A stretch of DNA of 64,000 nucleotides from Variovorax sp. E3. Its GTDB lineage: Bacteria; Pseudomonadota; Gammaproteobacteria; Burkholderiales; Burkholderiaceae_C. Positions 52,017 through 61,049 of this stretch are shown here, one piece after another (positions within the stretch are counted from its first letter, which is position 1; every line of letters starts with the position of its first letter). The stretch spans positions 1-64,000 of the forward strand of contig NZ_MOWM01000023.1 in the NCBI RefSeq assembly GCF_016082275.1, given 5' to 3'. The position numbers and the translations under genes are program-made. The notes below the pieces were generated by a model. It was not told the DNA's origin. It saw only the letters and a list, made by a program, of their open reading frames with translations, and searched no databases.

Positions 52017-53545
52017 CCCCGGTACTGCTCGCGCAACTGCTTGCGGTTGAGCTTGCCCACGGCCGTCTTCGGGATCTCGCTGGCGAAGATCACGCGCTGC
52101 GGCTTCTTGTACGAAGCCAGTTGCCCGGCCACATGCGCGACCAGCTCGGCCTCGGTGGCCTGCTGGCCGGCGCGCAGCACCACCACGGCGGTGACGACTT
52201 CCACCCACTTCTCGTGCGGCAGCCCGACCACCGCGCATTCGCGCACGGCCGGGTGCGAGCTCAGCGCGTTCTCCACCTCGCGCGGGTACACGTTGTAGCC
52301 GCCGCTGATGATCATGTCGGACGTGCGGTCCTTCAGGTGCAGATAACCGCGTTCGTCGAACACGCCCACGTCGCGCGTGCGCACCCAGCCGTCGGCGGTG
52401 AAGGTCTCGGCGTTGAGCCCCGCCGCGTTGTGGTAGCCCGACACGGCCGAGGGCGCGCGCACCGCGATTTCTCCGGGCGTGCCGTGCGGCACCTCGCGGC
52501 CGGCCTCGTCGACCAGCCGCATCTCGATGTCGATCGCGGGCTGGCCGCAGGCGTCGAGCAGGTCGTCGGTGTGGTCCTCGGGCCGCAGCACGGCCAGGCA
52601 CAGCGGCACCTCGGTCTGGCCGTAGTACTGCCAGAAGCGGTGCCGGCCCCAGGCGGCCATGGCGCGCTGGATGACGGGGCGCGGCATCGGCGAGGCGCCG
52701 TAGATCACGTAGCGCAGCGCGGCCACGTCGGTGGTGGCGACGTCGGGGTGCTCGAACAGCATCTGCAGCATCGTCGGCACCAGGTTGATGGCCGTGATGC
52801 GCTCGGCCTGCAGCGTGCGCAGGAACAGCCCCGGCTCGAAGCCCGGCAGGATCACCGTGCGCGCGCCGCGCAGCCAGAAGGGCAGCACGAACACGCCGCT
52901 CGCGTGGATCAGCGAGGCCGCGTGCAGCATCGCGTCGTCGGGCGTGGCCGGCAGCAGGTTGAGCAGCACGTTGCGGCAGATGGCCGCATAAGACGCCTGC
53001 GTGTGCTGCGCGGCCTTCAGCGTGCCGGTGGTGCCCGAGGTGAAGAGCGTGAGCACCACGTCGTCGTGCGACGGCGTGAAGGCCGGCGCCTCGGTCGGGT
53101 GCGAGGCGGCTTGCGCCAGCAGGTCGGCCGCGCCTTCGAGCGATGCGCCCATGCCCATGCAGGCCAGCCCCGGCACCGCATCGCGCAGAGCGGCCGCGCG
53201 CTCGGCAAGGTCGGGGCCGAACACCAGGTGCGTGCTGCCCGTTTCCGCCACCATGCGCGCATGCTCGGCCAGCGACAGCCGCGAGTTCAGCGGCACGCGG
53301 TTGATGCCGGCCTTCACGCAGGCAAAGTCCAGCGGCACGCTGTGCAGGCCGTTGTTGAGCAGCAGCGCCACGCGCGTGCGCGGCGCCGCACCCGCCGCGT
53401 GCAGCGCATGCGCGAGCCGGCTGCTCAGGTGGTCGACCTCGGTGAACGTCAGCGTCCTGTCGCCGAACACGATGGCGGTGCGCGGGCCGTGCTGCAGCGC
53501 GCCGCGGCGGATCAGCTCGAGGTAGGTCGGGGCGGGGGAATGCAA
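52013..53545 (-). CDS. AMP-binding acyl-CoA synthetase
   Basis: A 510-residue ANL-superfamily ligase. The AMP-binding motif is LTLFTSGTTGTLKAAQHT, with QYYGQTE as the ATP/acyl site, DGWVRTRDVGVFDERGYL, and the C-terminal hinge and catalytic lysine in PKTAVGKLNRKQLRE. It activates a carboxylic acid to its CoA ester. I place the start at a TTG (53545) because AGGAG is 7 nt upstream and the protein length fits; the frame extends to 53740 but the added residues are Arg-rich and not family-like. Next on the same strand is enoyl-CoA hydratase, so the two likely act in order. Confidence 0.88.
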   Translation of the reverse strand: MHSPAPTYLELIRRGALQHGPRTAIVFGDRTLTFTEVDHLSSRLAHALHAAGAAPRTRVALLLNNGLHSVPLDFACVKAGINRVPLNSRLSLAEHARMVAETGSTHLVFGPDLAERAAALRDAVPGLACMGMGASLEGAADLLAQAASHPTEAPAFTPSHDDVVLTLFTSGTTGTLKAAQHTQASYAAICRNVLLNLLPATPDDAMLHAASLIHASGVFVLPFWLRGARTVILPGFEPGLFLRTLQAERITAINLVPTMLQMLFEHPDVATTDVAALRYVIYGASPMPRPVIQRAMAAWGRHRFWQYYGQTEVPLCLAVLRPEDHTDDLLDACGQPAIDIEMRLVDEAGREVPHGTPGEIAVRAPSAVSGYHNAAGLNAETFTADGWVRTRDVGVFDERGYLHLKDRTSDMIISGGYNVYPREVENALSSHPAVRECAVVGLPHEKWVEVVTAVVVLRAGQQATEAELVAHVAGQLASYKKPQRVIFASEIPKTAVGKLNRKQLREQYRG

Positions 53546-53594
53546 GGCTTGTCTCCTGTCGGTTCTTTGTGGATGCGGGAACGCTGGGGTGCGC

Positions 53595-54377
53595 TCAGCG
53601 CTTGAACTCGCCGTGGCGGCCGGCGCCGCCGGTAAAGCGCGCGGCACCGGCCTCGCCCTCGGCGAAGACCATCGGCGTGCCCTGCGCGCCTTCGCGGCGC
53701 AGCGCTTCGGCCAGCGGCATGTCCCATTGCGCGTAGGCACTGCGGCGATCGGCCAGCATGCATTGCTGCGGGAACGCCGCGAGCTGGTGGGCCAGCTCCC
53801 GTGCGGCGGCCAGCGCGCCGCACGGCGGCGTGACGCGGTTGACCAGGCCCATGCCCAGCGCCTCGGCCGCGCCCACGGGGCGGCCCGACAGGATCATGTC
53901 GAGCGCGCGCCCCATGCCCACGATGCGCGGCAGGCGCACCGTGCCGCCGTCGATCAGCGGCACGCCCCAGCGGCGGCAGAACACGCCGAACACCGCGTCG
54001 TCGTCGGCCACGCGCAGGTCGGCCAGCAGCGCCAGCTCGAGCCCGCCCGCCACCGCGTAGCCGTTGACCGCCGCGATCAGCGGCTTCGACAGCGCCATGC
54101 GCGTCGGCCCCATCGGGCCGCTGCCGCCGCCTTCCAGGTCCAGCTCGTTGCGGCGCGCCGGGTCGCCCACGGCGGTGAGGTCGGCACCGGCGCAGAAGTT
54201 GCCGCCCGCGCCGGTCAGCACCGCCACGCGCAGTGCGTCGTCGGCCTCGAAGCGCGCGAAGGCCTCGCGCAGCTCGGCGGCCACGGCGCCGTCGACGGCA
54301 TTGCGTTTGTCGGGCCGGTTCAGCGTGATGGTGAAGACCGAGCGATCCACCTCACAGTTCACGAAGTGCATGGCCAT
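53595..54377 (-). CDS. enoyl-CoA hydratase/isomerase family protein
   Basis: A 260-residue crotonase. Oxyanion-hole motifs are GGNFCAGADL and NGYAVAGGLELALLADLRVADDDAVFG, and the second catalytic segment is RRWGVPLIDGGTVRLPRIVG. The N-terminus VFTITLNRPDKRNAVDG is typical. It hydrates or isomerises an enoyl-CoA, probably one made by the ligase next to it. Starts at 54377 and 54371 are both possible. It is divergent from the PaaX-type regulator, which is the likely controller of this operon. Confidence 0.9.
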   Translation of the reverse strand: MAMHFVNCEVDRSVFTITLNRPDKRNAVDGAVAAELREAFARFEADDALRVAVLTGAGGNFCAGADLTAVGDPARRNELDLEGGGSGPMGPTRMALSKPLIAAVNGYAVAGGLELALLADLRVADDDAVFGVFCRRWGVPLIDGGTVRLPRIVGMGRALDMILSGRPVGAAEALGMGLVNRVTPPCGALAAARELAHQLAAFPQQCMLADRRSAYAQWDMPLAEALRREGAQGTPMVFAEGEAGAARFTGGAGRHGEFKR

Positions 54378-54457
54378 GCGCGGCGTCCTTTCAAGGCAAA
54401 ATTACATCGAGTGATCGTTCATGGTCATCGTAGGAAACATTTCTTCATTACGCAAAC

Positions 54458-55270
54458 ATGGACAAGATATGCAATGTTCAGGTCGTGATGCCCAGCGCGC
54501 CCGACCTGATCCTCGACCTGCTGGTGGCCGACGGCGGCACGCTGAGTTCGCAGGCGCTGTGCCGCGCGGGCGCGCTCATGGGCATCGGCGAATCGACGCT
54601 GCGCGTGGGCCTGACGCGGCTGGCGGCCGACGGCAAGATCGCGCGCGGCGAGCGCGGCAGCTACATGCTCAACCGCGCGGGGCCGGCGCTGTCGCGCGCG
54701 GTCGACGACTGGCGCCACAAAGAGGCGCAGGCCGTCGCCTGGCAGGGCGACTGGCTGGCCGTGCACGATGCGGGCGTGGCGCGCGCCGACAAGACCGCGT
54801 GGCGCCGCCACAGCCTGGCGCTGTCGTTGCGCGGCTTCGCGGCGCTGCGGCCGGGGCTGCAGATCCGGCCCGACAACCTCGCGGGCGGCCTGGAGGCCGA
54901 GCGTACGCAGTTGGAGGCGCTGGGCCTGTCGGCGCATGCGCTGGTGTTTCGCATTGCCGACCTCGACGAGGCGGCGCAGTCCGCGGCACGCAAGCTGTGG
55001 AACGTGCGCACGCTGGAGGCCGACAGCCGGCGCCTGCAGGCCGGCCTCGAACGCAGCGAGAAGCGGCTGCGCACCCAGCCGCTGGAGGTGGCGGTGCGCG
55101 AGTCGCTGCTGCTGGGCCGCGCCGTGATCGCGCACCTGATCCGCGACCCGCTGCTGCCGGCCGAGCTCATGCCGACCGCCCCGCGCACGGCGCTGCTGGC
55201 TGCCACGCGCCGCTACCAGGACAAGGCGCGGCAGCTGTGGCGCAAGTGGCTGGCGCTGCCGGTCGCCTGA
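54458..55270 (+). CDS. PaaX-family transcriptional regulator
   Basis: A 270-residue PaaX-type repressor. The N-terminal winged helix is LVADGGTLSSQALCRAGALMGIGESTLRVGLTRLAADGKIARGERGSYML. The C-terminal part has the PaaX-type LLRDPLLPAEL-like stretch (IRDPLLPAELMP) and a long helical middle. PaaX responds to phenylacetyl-CoA in other bacteria; here the ligand is unknown and may be an aryl-CoA made by the ligases nearby. It sits between the CoA-ligase/hydratase operon and the feruloyl-CoA synthetase-like gene, so it may govern both. Confidence 0.88.
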   Translation: MDKICNVQVVMPSAPDLILDLLVADGGTLSSQALCRAGALMGIGESTLRVGLTRLAADGKIARGERGSYMLNRAGPALSRAVDDWRHKEAQAVAWQGDWLAVHDAGVARADKTAWRRHSLALSLRGFAALRPGLQIRPDNLAGGLEAERTQLEALGLSAHALVFRIADLDEAAQSAARKLWNVRTLEADSRRLQAGLERSEKRLRTQPLEVAVRESLLLGRAVIAHLIRDPLLPAELMPTAPRTALLAATRRYQDKARQLWRKWLALPVA

Positions 55271-55277
55271 GGCCGCT

Positions 55278-57086
55278 TCAGTCCAGCCGCACCACCTGCG
55301 TGTCGCCAGGCGTGCGCGCATGCAGCCGCGCCACCTCGGCCGCGCGCCGCGTGAGCACGGCGCGCTGGTTGATGTAGCCCTTGTCGGTGATCTCGCCCGC
55401 GTCCAGGCTCGGCGGCTGCGCCAGCACCAGCGCGCAGGCCGGGCACTGCGAGGAGCCCGCGCCTTCGTCGCGCAGCGTGCGCAGCATGCCGGCGATGCGC
55501 TCCTGCAGGGCATCGGACGACAACGCCGCCGCCTGGGGGCTCGGAAACACCAGCATGCCGATCTCGTCGCGGTCGTGGCCGGTGAGCACCACGTCCTGCA
55601 CATGCGGCGCGAGCAGCGACACCAGCTTCACGCGCAGCGTGCCCACCGACACCCAGGTGCCGGTCGAGAGCTTGAAGTCTTCCGCCACGCGGCCGTTGAA
55701 GATCACGCCGTGCGCAGGTTCGAGCGGGTTCGCAAGGAAGCCGGCGTCGCCGATGCGGTAGTAGCCCTCTTCGTCGAAGGCCTGCGCCGTCTCGCGCGGT
55801 GCGTCGCGGTAGCCGGGGAACACCGAGACGCCCTTGACGCGCATCTCCAGCTTCTCGCCGTTGGGCACGAACTTCAGCTCCAGCCCCGGCAGCGGCGCGC
55901 CGATGCAGCCGGCGCCGTCGAGCTTCCAGTGCGCGGAGGTGATGGCGGGCGAAGTCTCCGTCGCGCCCCACGAGGTGGTGAGCCACAGCGGCCGGGTAGG
56001 GCGCACGCGCGTGGCCACGGCTTCGAGCCGTTGCCACGTGGAGGGCGCGAGCGCCGCCGCCGCGTAGAAGGCCAGCCGCAAGCGGGAGAACACCTCGGTG
56101 GCCAGCGCGTCGTCGGCTTCCAGGTAGGGCAGCAGCATGTCGAAGCCGCGCGGCACGTTGAACAGCAGCGTGGGCTTCACCTCGCGCAGGTTGCGCACCG
56201 TCTTCTCGATCAGGCCCGGCGCGGGCCGGCCCTCGTCGATGTAGAGCGCGCCGCCGTGGCACAGCACCATGTGCAGGTTGTGGTTACCGCCGAAGGTGTG
56301 GCTCCATGGCAGCCAGTCGACCAGCACCGGCGTTTCGTGCGCGAGAAAGCGCCAGGTCTGCGCCATCATCTGCTGGTTGGCGCAGAGCATGCGGTGCGTG
56401 TTGACGACGACCTTGGGCTTGCCGGTGGAGCCGGAGGTCAGCAGGTACTTGGCGTGCGTGTCGGGCAGCACGGCGGCGAAGGCCTGCATGACGGCGGGTG
56501 TTTCGTTCACCGCAAGCATCTGGTCGAACGCCATCGAACCGGGGCGCGCATCGGCATTGCGGCTGAACACCGTGACCGCCTCGACCCCGCAGCCTTCGAG
56601 CGAACCGCCATAGACCTTGGCGTCCGATGCGTAGATGAGCGCCGGCTTCAGCGCCTGCAGCATGCCGTGCAGCCGCGACGGGTCTTTGGTCATGCGCGAG
56701 TAGGCGCTCGACAGCGAGCACGCGGTGCGGCCGATGTGCATTGCCGCGAGCATCAGCACCGCGTGGTCGATCGCGTTGTCCGAGAGGATCACGACCGGCT
56801 GGCCCGCCGGCAGGTTCATGTCCAGCAGTGCCTGCGCCACCGCGCCCACTGCTTGCCGCAGCGCGCGGTAGTCGAGCTTGCGCCAGCCTTCGCCGGTCTC
56901 GTCGCGTTCGGCGAAAGCCAGTGCGTCGGGCGTCTCGCGCGCCCAGCGCTCGACCCACTCGCCGATGCAACGCGCATAGGGCTTCAGCGCCATCGGCGAG
57001 CGCAGCGCGAACGAGCCGTCGTCGAAGTCGATGCGCACGGTGCGGGGTGGGGCGATCAGGCTTTCATCGAGGAGGAAGTCGGTCAT
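55278..57086 (-). CDS. feruloyl-CoA synthase-like acyl-CoA ligase
   Basis: A 602-residue ANL ligase of the Fcs type. AMP-binding motif YLLTSGSTGKPKVVVNTHRML, LPWSHTFGGNHNLHMVLCHGG, SWGATETSPAITSAHWKLDGAGCIGAPLPGLELK and GYYRIGDAGFL match the feruloyl/hydroxycinnamoyl-CoA synthetase group, which activates aromatic acids. It precedes the repeat element and is downstream of the hydroxyacyl-CoA dehydrogenase on the same strand. Combined with the enoyl-CoA hydratases, side-chain shortening of a phenylpropanoid or similar acid is plausible. It is 7 nt from the convergent paaX-type gene. Confidence 0.88.
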   Translation of the reverse strand: MTDFLLDESLIAPPRTVRIDFDDGSFALRSPMALKPYARCIGEWVERWARETPDALAFAERDETGEGWRKLDYRALRQAVGAVAQALLDMNLPAGQPVVILSDNAIDHAVLMLAAMHIGRTACSLSSAYSRMTKDPSRLHGMLQALKPALIYASDAKVYGGSLEGCGVEAVTVFSRNADARPGSMAFDQMLAVNETPAVMQAFAAVLPDTHAKYLLTSGSTGKPKVVVNTHRMLCANQQMMAQTWRFLAHETPVLVDWLPWSHTFGGNHNLHMVLCHGGALYIDEGRPAPGLIEKTVRNLREVKPTLLFNVPRGFDMLLPYLEADDALATEVFSRLRLAFYAAAALAPSTWQRLEAVATRVRPTRPLWLTTSWGATETSPAITSAHWKLDGAGCIGAPLPGLELKFVPNGEKLEMRVKGVSVFPGYRDAPRETAQAFDEEGYYRIGDAGFLANPLEPAHGVIFNGRVAEDFKLSTGTWVSVGTLRVKLVSLLAPHVQDVVLTGHDRDEIGMLVFPSPQAAALSSDALQERIAGMLRTLRDEGAGSSQCPACALVLAQPPSLDAGEITDKGYINQRAVLTRRAAEVARLHARTPGDTQVVRLD

Positions 57087-57103
57087 TTGTATGTTCCGTT
57101 TTT

Positions 57104-57313
57104 TTCGGGGCGTTGTTGTTCAGGGCGCGTGCACAGGACACCGGGTACACACCGAACGCGGCGCTTGTGCGGGTCGATCAACGACCGCGGCGAACAACGG
57201 TCACGCTGATGGGGTGCCTTGCGCAGCGAAACAAAGGAGGAGGTGCGGTAGCCCGCAGGCCGGGGGACATTCGCGGAGCAAGGCACCCCGTCGGCGTGAT
57301 CGCACCCCGAACA
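57104..57313 (-). repeat. modular palindromic repeat element, copy 3 (inverted, one core filled)
   Basis: The element in reverse orientation fills most of the gap between two minus-strand catabolic genes. Its one core (57201-57299) sits in the left slot, again opposite in direction to the element. It has 22-nt arms 57201-57222 and 57278-57299. They differ from perfect pairing at two places, both U.G in plus-strand RNA. The loop has GCAGCGAAACAAAGGAGGAG and GGGGGACATTCGCGGAG. The right slot is empty. The right end (57104-57150, reversed) matches copy 1 through GTGTCCTGTGCAC and CGCCCCGAA. Confidence 0.85.
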
Positions 57314-57341
57314 GGACACCCGGTGCCCAACAAGAGCCCGA

Positions 57342-58298
57342 TCAGTCGAGCTTGCCGCTATCGGTCTTGGCGCGAATCAGGTCCAACAGCAGGGTGTCGC
57401 GCGCGGCTTCGAGGTCGGCCGTGCGGCGTTGACCCAATTCCTCATCGACACCTTCTTTCACCTTCTGCTTGAGCGCCGCAGTCATCGACGGCGCACCCAG
57501 GTCCTTCCACCAGTCCTCGATCGGCCCGCCCAGGTGCGCGAGCACATGCTCGATGCCGCCCGCGCCACCCGAGAGGTGCAGGTTCATGAACGGCCCCATC
57601 ACCGCCCAGCGCAGGCCGGGCCCGTGCGCGATGGCCGTGTCGATGTCGGCCACGCTCGCCACGCCTTCGTTCACCAGGTGGAAAGCCTCGCGCCACAGCG
57701 CCGCCTGCAGCCGGTTCGCGATGTGGCCCTTGACCTCGCGCTTCACGTGGATCGGCCGCTTGCCGATGGCTGCGTAGAACGCCATCGTGCGTTCGATGAC
57801 CTCGGCCGAGGTCTGCTCGCCGCCGATCACTTCCACCAGCGGAATCAGGTGCGGCGGGTTGAACGGGTGCCCCAGCACCACGCGCTGCGGATGCGCGCAG
57901 CCCGACTGCACGCCGCTGATCGCCAGGCCCGACGAACTCGACGCAAGGATGGCGTCGGGCGGTGCCGCCGCGTCCATGCGGCGGAACAGGTCGATCTTGA
58001 AGTCCATGCGCTCGGGCCCGTTCTCCTGCACGAAGTCGGCCACGGACACGGCGTCTTCCAGGCTGTCGTGAAAGCGCAGCCGGTCGATGGACGCGCCTTC
58101 GGACAAACCGAAGCGCTCCAGCGTCGGCCAGTGCTGCGCCACCGCCGCGCGCAGCCGCTCCTCGGCGCCGGGCGAGGGGTCGGTCGCGTTCACGTCGAGC
58201 CCGTGCGCCAGGAAGTAGGCGGCCCAGCTCGCGCCGATCACGCCGGTGCCGACCACCGCCACGCGCTTCACGCTCGAAAAAGAAGATCCCATGCTCAT
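57342..58298 (-). CDS. 3-hydroxyacyl-CoA/L-carnitine dehydrogenase-like protein
   Basis: A 318-residue NAD-dependent dehydrogenase of the HCDH family. The Rossmann motif is VAVVGTGVIGASWAAYFLAHGLDV, and GHPFNPPHLIPLVEVIGG carries the catalytic His, with KGHIANRLQAALWREAFHLV. It is near the single-domain lambda-crystallin/carnitine dehydrogenase branch rather than FadB. With the beta-keto-acid cleavage enzyme downstream of the same promoter, a carnitine-like path (3-hydroxy to 3-keto, then cleavage) is possible. The start at 58298 overlaps the binding-protein stop by 4 nt. Confidence 0.88.
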   Translation of the reverse strand: MSMGSSFSSVKRVAVVGTGVIGASWAAYFLAHGLDVNATDPSPGAEERLRAAVAQHWPTLERFGLSEGASIDRLRFHDSLEDAVSVADFVQENGPERMDFKIDLFRRMDAAAPPDAILASSSSGLAISGVQSGCAHPQRVVLGHPFNPPHLIPLVEVIGGEQTSAEVIERTMAFYAAIGKRPIHVKREVKGHIANRLQAALWREAFHLVNEGVASVADIDTAIAHGPGLRWAVMGPFMNLHLSGGAGGIEHVLAHLGGPIEDWWKDLGAPSMTAALKQKVKEGVDEELGQRRTADLEAARDTLLLDLIRAKTDSGKLD

Positions 58299-59502
58299 GT
58301 CGATTTCCACCGCGCGCAGCGGCTCTCCGCCCTGGTCGTCCATGCGGCCTCGCCGCGGATCGGCTCGACCACCTTGTAGTAGTCCCACGGCTCCTTCGAC
58401 TCGGCCGGGGTCTTCACCTGCATCAGGTGCATGTCGTGCACCATCAGTCCATCGTCGCGCAGCCAGCCGCCCTTGACGAACATGTCATTGAACTTCGTCT
58501 TGCGCAATTGCGCCATCACCTTGTCGGCGTCGTCGCTGCCCGCGGCCTTCACGGCCTGCAGGTACTGCAGCGCGGCCGAGTAGTCGCCGGCGTGGAACGA
58601 CGAGGGCATGCGCTTGTGCTTGTCGAAGAAGCGGCGCGCCCACTCGCGCGACTCGGGGCTCTGGTTCCAGTACCAGCTGTCGGTGAGGTACATGCCCTGC
58701 GAGGTCTTCAGGCCCAGCGCGTGCACGTCGTTGATGGTGATGATCATGCCGGCCAGCTTCATGTTCTTGCCGAGGCCGAACTCCGCCGCCGACTTGATGG
58801 CGTTCACCGTGTCGCCGCCCGCGTTGGCCAGCGCCAGCACCTGCGCCTTCGAGCTTTGCGCCTGCAGCATGAACGACGAGAAATCGCTCGCGCCCAGCGG
58901 GTGCTTCACCGAGCCCGCCACCGTGCCGCCGCTGGCCAGCACGGTCTTGGTGGCGTCGGTCTGCAGCGCCGCGCCGAAGGCGTAGTCGGCGGCCACGAAA
59001 TACCAGCTCTTGCCGCCGGCCTTGACCACCGCGCTCGCGGTGCCGCGCGCCATGGCCACGGTGTCGTAGGCGTAGTGCACGGTGTAGGGCGAGCAGTACT
59101 CGTTGGTGAGGCTCGAGGCGCCCGAGCCCACCACGAAGTACGGCTTCTTCTTGTCGGCCGCCACGCCCGCCATGGCAATGGCCGCGCCCGAGTGGACGCC
59201 GCCGATCAGCATGTCGACCTTCTGCACGTCGAACCACTCGCGCGCCTTGGCGGCGGCGATGTCGGGCTTGTTCTGGTGGTCGGCCGTGACCAGCTCGATC
59301 TTCTTGCCGCCGATGGCACCGCCCATGTCGGCGATGGCCATGCGGATGGCCTCGGCGCCGGCGGGGCCGTCGTAGTCGCGGTACAGGCCCGACATGTCGC
59401 TGATGAAGCCGATGCGGATCACGTCGTCGGATACCTGGGCCCAGCGCCGGCCGAGAAGGCGGCGCCCAGCGCGAGGGCCAGGGCGGTGCGGGAAATGTTC
59501 AT
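58295..59502 (-). CDS. ABC transporter periplasmic substrate-binding protein (frameshifted in signal peptide)
   Basis: A type I periplasmic binding protein of about 402 residues. From 59422 the mature part reads IRIGFISDMSGLYRDYDGPAGAEAIRMAI, and the later SYS motifs include VGSGASSLTNEYCSPYTVHYAYDT and ALGLKTSQGMYLTDSWYWN. The frame upstream (MNISRTALALALGAAFSAGA) is a signal peptide that breaks near 59444 and would join with one added base. It binds an amide, amino acid or aromatic acid for an ABC importer whose membrane parts are not in the window. It lies between the BKACE gene and the dehydrogenase gene. Confidence 0.87.
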
Positions 59503-59554
59503 GCGTGTTGTCTCCGTTCGTTGTCGTTGTCGTTGTTGTTGTCCTTGCGTGCCG

Positions 59555-60474
59555 TCAGCCGGGCGCGAACTCGGGGCGCGGCGTGCCCACGCGCGGCAGG
59601 CCCATCATCTGGCGCGCCTCGGCCGGCGTGGCCACTTCCATGTCGAGCTCGCGGATCACGCGCACGATGCGCTCGGTGAGCTGCACGTTGGTGGCCAGCT
59701 CGCCGTGGCGAAAGTAGAGGTTGTCTTCCAGGCCCACGCGCGCATGGCCGCCCAGCAGCAGCGCCGCCACGTTGGCCTCCAGCTGCGACATGCCGATGCC
59801 GCTCACGCCGAAGATGGCGCCCTTGGGCAGCGTGTCGACCATCATCTGCAGGTTGCGCGGCGAGTAGGGCATCGCGTTCTGGAAGTTGCGGTGCACGTTC
59901 ATCACCAGGTTGATGAAGTAGGGCTCGTCGTCCCAGCCTTCCTCGATCAGCGTGGTCGTGTCCTGCAGGATGTGCGTGGGGCTGAACACCTCCCACTCGG
60001 GCTTGATGCCGCGCGCCTTCATGCCGGCGGCCAGTTCGCGGCCGCGCGTCAGGGGCGTGTCCATCAGGATCTGCTTTCCCTCGAAGCTCAGGTTCAGCGT
60101 GGTGGCGTCGAGCGTGCACATCTCGGCGCCGGCGTCCATGCCCTTGATGCGTTCTTCCCAGGCAATTTCCCAGCGGTCTCCGGCCAGCGGCTTGACCATG
60201 TCGCCGTGCACGCCGCCGCCGGTGGAGTTGTTGATGACGATGTCGCTGCCGCCCGCGCGGATGCGGGTGTTGATGTCGCGGTACACGTCGCGTTGCAGGT
60301 GGCGCCGTCGTCGGGGCGGCGCGCGTGGATGGCCACCACGCTGGCGCCGGCGTTCCAGCAGCGCAGCACGTCGGCCGCGATTTCGGCGGGCTGCGTGGGG
60401 AGGTGGGGGTTCTGCGACTTGTGCGCCATGCCGCCGGTGGGGGCGATGGTCACGATCACTTTGCGCTTCGACAT
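59555..60474 (-). CDS. BKACE-family (DUF849) beta-keto-acid cleavage enzyme (frameshifted)
   Basis: A protein of about 306 residues. [54 protein letters not shown] precedes the frame break near 60299. After it come [63 protein letters not shown]. These match the BKACE/DUF849 family, which cleaves a beta-keto acid with acetyl-CoA. One C added at the break joins the halves. The metal ligands are expected at the AIHARRP and other His/Glu sites. Members act on 3-dehydrocarnitine and other keto acids; the dehydrogenase in the operon supports such a role. Confidence 0.87.
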
Positions 60475-60635
60475 GCTCGGGAACTCCTGGTGTCTTTCAT
60501 GGGGGCGCGCCATTATTTTTGAGGCGCCGCCGCACTCAGTCATCGCGACGACATTTGGGGGCAGGGTTTACCTGCGCCAGCGGCTAAAGTTGCCCTGCCT
60601 TCCTTCCACAACATCCAAGCCAAGGAGCAGCGTCC

Positions 60636-61016
60636 ATGAAATTCCTGCCTTTCGTCCTGGCGGGCTTCGCCGTGTTGGCATCGACACTGGCGGCCGCGCA
60701 GCCGGGGCCTGCCGCAACCTGCGCGGCCAAGCGCGAAGCCATCGGGCGGGACATCGAGGCGGCCAAGGCCGAAGGCCAGCCCCACCGCGTGCGCGGGCTG
60801 GAGCGCGCGCTGGCCGAAGTGCGCCGCAACTGCAGCGACGCGAAGCTGGCCGCCGAGCACCAGAAGCGCGTGCGCAGCCAGGAACGCAAGGTGGCGCAGC
60901 GCGAGCGCGACCTGAAGGAAGCACAGCGCAAGGGCGATGCCGACAAGATCGCGCGGCGCGAAGACAAGCTGCGCGAGGCGCAGGCCGAGCTGCAGCGCGT
61001 CAAGGACCTGCCTTGA
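60636..61016 (+). CDS. DUF1090 secreted protein (YqjC-like)
   Basis: A 126-residue secreted protein. The signal peptide ends near AAAQP. The mature part is a charged, helix-rich region (CAAKREAIGRDIEAAKAEGQPHRVRGLERALAEVRRNC) with two cysteines and a long coiled-coil-like Arg/Glu/Lys tail (HQKRVRSQERKVAQRERDLKEAQRKGDADKIARREDKLREAQAELQRV). This is the DUF1090/YqjC pattern; the function is unknown. AAGGAG lies ahead of the ATG. It is divergent from the BKACE operon. Confidence 0.85.
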   Translation: MKFLPFVLAGFAVLASTLAAAQPGPAATCAAKREAIGRDIEAAKAEGQPHRVRGLERALAEVRRNCSDAKLAAEHQKRVRSQERKVAQRERDLKEAQRKGDADKIARREDKLREAQAELQRVKDLP

Positions 61017-61049
61017 TTGCCCGTTGCCGCCGCGTGCCTTGAAAGACCC

